DNA of 59,166 nt from Azospirillum doebereinerae (GTDB lineage: Bacteria > Pseudomonadota > Alphaproteobacteria > Azospirillales > Azospirillaceae), in NCBI RefSeq assembly GCF_003989665.1, contig NZ_RZIJ01000034.1, positions 1-59,166 on the forward strand, in the 5' to 3' direction. A model generated the notes under the pieces. The model ran no database searches. It had not been told where the DNA came from and worked only from the letters and a program-made list of their open reading frames with translations. The translations under genes were made by a program, and so were the position numbers. Below, in pieces: positions 56,992 to 59,166 of the stretch; the first letter of the stretch is position 1; each line of letters opens with the position of its first letter.

Positions 56992-58020
56992 ATGAAGATC
57001 TGCATTTATGGGTCCGGCGCCATCGGCGGCTATCTCGGCGTGCGCCTTCACCAGGCCGGGGCGGAGGTCAGCCTGGTGGCGCGCGGCGCGCATCTGGCCG
57101 CGATGCGCGAGAACGGGGTGACCTTGATCGTGGGGGAGGAGAAGACCGTCGTCCACCCCCGCTGCACCGACAACCCGGCGGAGCTGGGACCGCAGGACTA
57201 CGTGATCATCGGGCTGAAGGCCCATTCGGTTCCCGGCGTCGTGCCGGCGATCCAGCCGCTTCTGGGGCCGGACACCGCCGTGGTCACCGCCGTGAACGGC
57301 ATTCCTTATTGGTATTTCTACGGCACGGGCGGCGATTTCGACGGGCGGGTGCTGGATTCGGTCGATCCGGGCGGCGCGCAGTGGAACGGCTTCGGGCCGC
57401 AGCGCGCCATCGGCTGCGTCGTCTATCCGGCGACCGAGGTGGTGGCGCCCGGCGTCATCCAGCACATCTACGGCGACAAGTTCTCGTTGGGCGAGCCGGA
57501 CGGCTCGATGTCCGACCGGGTGATGGCGCTGTCGAAGGCGATGGAGGCCGGGGGCCTGCGGGCGCCGGTGCTCGACCGCATCCGCGACGAGATCTGGCTG
57601 AAGCTGTGGGGCAACCTGTGCTTCAACCCGATCAGCGCGCTGACCCACGCGACGCTGGAGGTCATCTGCGGCGATCCGGAGACCCGTGCCGTCGCCAAGG
57701 CGATGATGCTGGAGGCCAAGCGGATCGGCGACCGGCTGGGCGTGCATTTCCGCGTCGACGTGGAGCGCCGCATTAACGGCGCCGGGGCGGTCGGCGCGCA
57801 CAAGACCTCGATGCTCCAGGATCTGGAGCGCGGCCGCCCGATGGAGATCGACGCGCTGCTGTCGGTCGTCCAGGAGATGGGCCGCATGGTCGAGGTGCCG
57901 ACGCCGACCATCGACGTGGTGCTGGCGCTGGTGCGCCAGCGCGGCGAGGTCGCCGGGATCTACACGCGGCCCCAGCCGGCCCGTCAGCCGGAACTCGAAC
58001 CGTCCGTGGCGGCCCAATAG
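56992..58020 (+). CDS. panE2: PanE-like reductase, candidate oxalyl-CoA reductase
   Basis: 342 residues from the ATG at 56992. Rossmann box MKICIYGSGAIGGYLGVRL, substrate and catalytic region IRDEIWLKLWGNLCFNPISA with the catalytic-type Lys and Asn, and LERGRPMEIDALLSVVQEMG near the end. By family it is a 2-dehydropantoate 2-reductase (ApbA/PanE, NADPH-dependent). In Methylobacterium extorquens a PanE paralogue (PanE2) was found to be oxalyl-CoA reductase. This copy stands with two OxlT transporters, under the same candidate operator, and without other pantothenate genes, so I favour that role. The gene runs on into CBS-2 after 54 bp. Confidence 0.75.
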   Translation: MKICIYGSGAIGGYLGVRLHQAGAEVSLVARGAHLAAMRENGVTLIVGEEKTVVHPRCTDNPAELGPQDYVIIGLKAHSVPGVVPAIQPLLGPDTAVVTAVNGIPYWYFYGTGGDFDGRVLDSVDPGGAQWNGFGPQRAIGCVVYPATEVVAPGVIQHIYGDKFSLGEPDGSMSDRVMALSKAMEAGGLRAPVLDRIRDEIWLKLWGNLCFNPISALTHATLEVICGDPETRAVAKAMMLEAKRIGDRLGVHFRVDVERRINGAGAVGAHKTSMLQDLERGRPMEIDALLSVVQEMGRMVEVPTPTIDVVLALVRQRGEVAGIYTRPQPARQPELEPSVAAQ

Positions 58021-58074
58021 GCGGGAGGCCGGACCCAGGGATTTGGACACTCAAGCGGGAAGGGGAGGGGCGTC

Positions 58075-58524
58075 ATGAGAGTCGAGGACATTCTCCGCAA
58101 GAAGGGCACGCGCATCGGCATGGTGCGCGTCAACGAGACGGTGGACACGGCCCTGCGTCTGATGAAGACGGAGAACACCGGCGCCCTGGTCGTCAAGGAC
58201 GTCTGCCGGACCGAGGGCAACACGGTGGTCGGCGTGATCTCAGAGCGCGACGTGGCGCGCGGTCTGGTCGATCGCGGGCCGGAGATCCTGACGCTGCCGG
58301 TGTCGGCGCTGATGGCGCGCGACCCCGTCTGCTGCCACCCGTTGGACAGCGTGCGCCACGTGCTGAGCCTGATGGACGAGCACGGCATCCGCCATGTGCC
58401 GGTGCTGGACGGCGCGACGCTGGTCGGGGTGGTCAGCGTCCGCGACCTGATCCGCCGCCAACTGGAGGACATGCCGGTCCCGGCCGGCGATTCCTGGGAC
58501 TACCCGGTCGCCGCCAACCAGTGA
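58075..58524 (+). CDS. CBS-domain pair protein 2
   Basis: 149 residues; two CBS modules with GVISERDVARGLVDRG and HVPVLDGATLVGVVSVRDL. Start MRVEDILRKKGTRIGMVR has GGGAGGGG upstream. Paralogue of the gene at 52548, with the shared stretch VKxVCRTEGNT between sheets. In one operon with the PanE-like gene, so one copy of this pair lies with each TGGTATACCA promoter on either side of the OxlT-2 gene. Probably an adenine-nucleotide sensor. Confidence 0.9.
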   Translation: MRVEDILRKKGTRIGMVRVNETVDTALRLMKTENTGALVVKDVCRTEGNTVVGVISERDVARGLVDRGPEILTLPVSALMARDPVCCHPLDSVRHVLSLMDEHGIRHVPVLDGATLVGVVSVRDLIRRQLEDMPVPAGDSWDYPVAANQ

Positions 58525-58540
58525 GGGGTGGGGCGCGTTT

Positions 58541-58650
58541 GCCCCCTCCCCGACCCTCCCCCGCTCGCGCGGGAGAGGGGGCCGGGAGCTTTGCGGGAGT
58601 GCTGCGGCAGTCCCCTCTCCCGCAACGCGGGGGAGGGTTAGGGAGGGGGC
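58541..58650. repeat. dispersed palindromic repeat, family A (copy 5)
   Basis: Arms GCCCCCTCCC / GGGAGGGGGC, stems CCCGC-TCGC-GCGGG and CCCGC-AAC-GCGGG. It separates CBS-2 from pntAA in tandem orientation. Its loop shares GCTTTGCGGGAGTGCTGCGG-type text with copies 1 and 2. Confidence 0.85.
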
Positions 58651-58762
58651 ACGCACCGCCGCGACGCCTCCAACTTTTCTCAAGATCACCAGCCGCTGGC
58701 GCGCAGGACCCGCTCACGTGGCGGCGCGCCGCCCGGTGGCGGCTTTCGAAAGCCAAACCGAC

Positions 58763-59166
58763 ATGAAGATCGCCATACCCAGGGAGCGCCGCGCGGGCGA
58801 ACTCCGCGTCGCCGCGTCTCCCGACACCGTCAAGAAATTCAAAACCCTCGGCCTGGACGTGGTGGTGGAGAGCGGGGCCGGCCTCGGCTCCAGCATTCTC
58901 GATTCCGCCTTCGAGGCGGCCGGCGCCGCCATCGCGACCGACGCCGCCTCGGCGCTGTCCGATGCCGACATCGTTCTGAAGGTGCAGCGCCCGCTGATCG
59001 CCGGGGAGGGGGAGACCGACGAACTCGCCCTGATCCGCAAGGGCGCGCTGCTGTTCGCCATCCTGAACCCGCACAACAGCCGCGACCACGTGAAGGCCTA
59101 CGCCGAGGCCGGCGTCAACGCCTTCGCCATGGAGTTCATGCCGCGCATCACCCGCGCCCAGGTCAT
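58763..59166 (+). CDS. pntAA: NAD(P) transhydrogenase subunit alpha (part 1), N-terminal part
   Basis: Only the first 134 codons are present; the gene leaves the window at its right edge. MKIAIPRERRAGELRVAASPDTVKKF is the alanine-dehydrogenase/PNT N-terminal domain, followed by VVVESGAGLGSSILDSAFEA, VLKVQRPLI and FAMEFMPRITRAQ. The full enzyme moves hydride between NADH and NADP+ across the membrane and supplies NADPH. An alanine dehydrogenase is the less likely alternative. It could supply the PanE-like reductase. Confidence 0.88.
   Translation, partial: MKIAIPRERRAGELRVAASPDTVKKFKTLGLDVVVESGAGLGSSILDSAFEAAGAAIATDAASALSDADIVLKVQRPLIAGEGETDELALIRKGALLFAILNPHNSRDHVKAYAEAGVNAFAMEFMPRITRAQV

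Noticed and set aside
54388..58050. A 1,220-residue minus-strand open frame across oxlT-2, TauE, panE-like
   Set aside because: The plus-strand genes have clear families, starts and ribosome-binding sites; the antisense frame is a product of high GC and shows no domain.

Overview
The window is dense, GC-rich chromosomal or chromid DNA from an alphaproteobacterium. The gene families (180-kDa-type NAD-glutamate dehydrogenase, urtABCDE, OxlT-type carriers, hybrid kinases, many LysR/GntR regulators) and the codon use fit a Rhodospirillales soil or plant-associated organism of the Azospirillum type; this is an inference from protein character, as no rRNA or tRNA gene is present. Both ends are cut inside genes: NAD-glutamate dehydrogenase on the left (minus) and pntAA on the right (plus). 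I saw no phage, insertion sequence or CRISPR array.

Layout. 1-6.3 kb: NAD-GDH, a LysR regulator, a small membrane protein, and an MFS-GNAT operon divergent from its LysR regulator. 6.4-11.2 kb: PAS-rich hybrid kinase, IclR regulator, a DUF protein and a LysR regulator. 11.4-15.3 kb: a ureide/glyoxylate block (gcl, uraH, puuE-type allantoinase, uraD). 15.4-17.9 kb: two overlapping genes of unknown function. 18.5-21.5 kb: a lumazine-synthase-like gene, BenE and its likely GntR repressor, and a protein ending in seven copies of a Cys-containing nonapeptide. 21.7-28 kb: two divergent hybrid kinases, nagA. 28.2-31 kb: SMP-30, VOC, L,D-transpeptidase. 31.3-37 kb: the urea importer urtABCDE. 37.3-43.9 kb: acid phosphatase, a periplasmic PheC-type dehydratase, flavin/GST operon with LysR, chemoreceptor. 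43.9-59.2 kb: two OxlT paralogues, GntR, pyruvate kinase, a PPDK lacking its C-terminal barrel, an HDAC-like amidohydrolase, two CBS-domain paralogues, TauE/SafE, a PanE-like reductase and pntAA.

The most coherent story is the right-hand 15 kb. A perfect palindrome TGGTATACCA occurs three times (53062, 54354, 56891), with variants at 45369 and 53252, each upstream of a gene start: CBS-1, OxlT-2, PanE-like/CBS-2, OxlT-1 and a small membrane protein. A FadR-type GntR gene lies among them. With the known role of PanE2 as oxalyl-CoA reductase in Methylobacterium, I read this as a candidate oxalate uptake and assimilation regulon. Its product glyoxylate could feed gcl, and PntAA could supply NADPH. 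The ureide block also yields glyoxylate plus urea, and urt imports urea, so C2 and ureide nitrogen metabolism is a theme of the window.

Eight copies of two related, nested-palindrome intergenic repeats (families A and B) punctuate the window. In the three B copies the central hairpin changes sequence but keeps a UUCG or GAAA tetraloop, which suggests selection on RNA or cruciform structure. Most long reading frames opposite these genes are GC-driven shadows and were left out.
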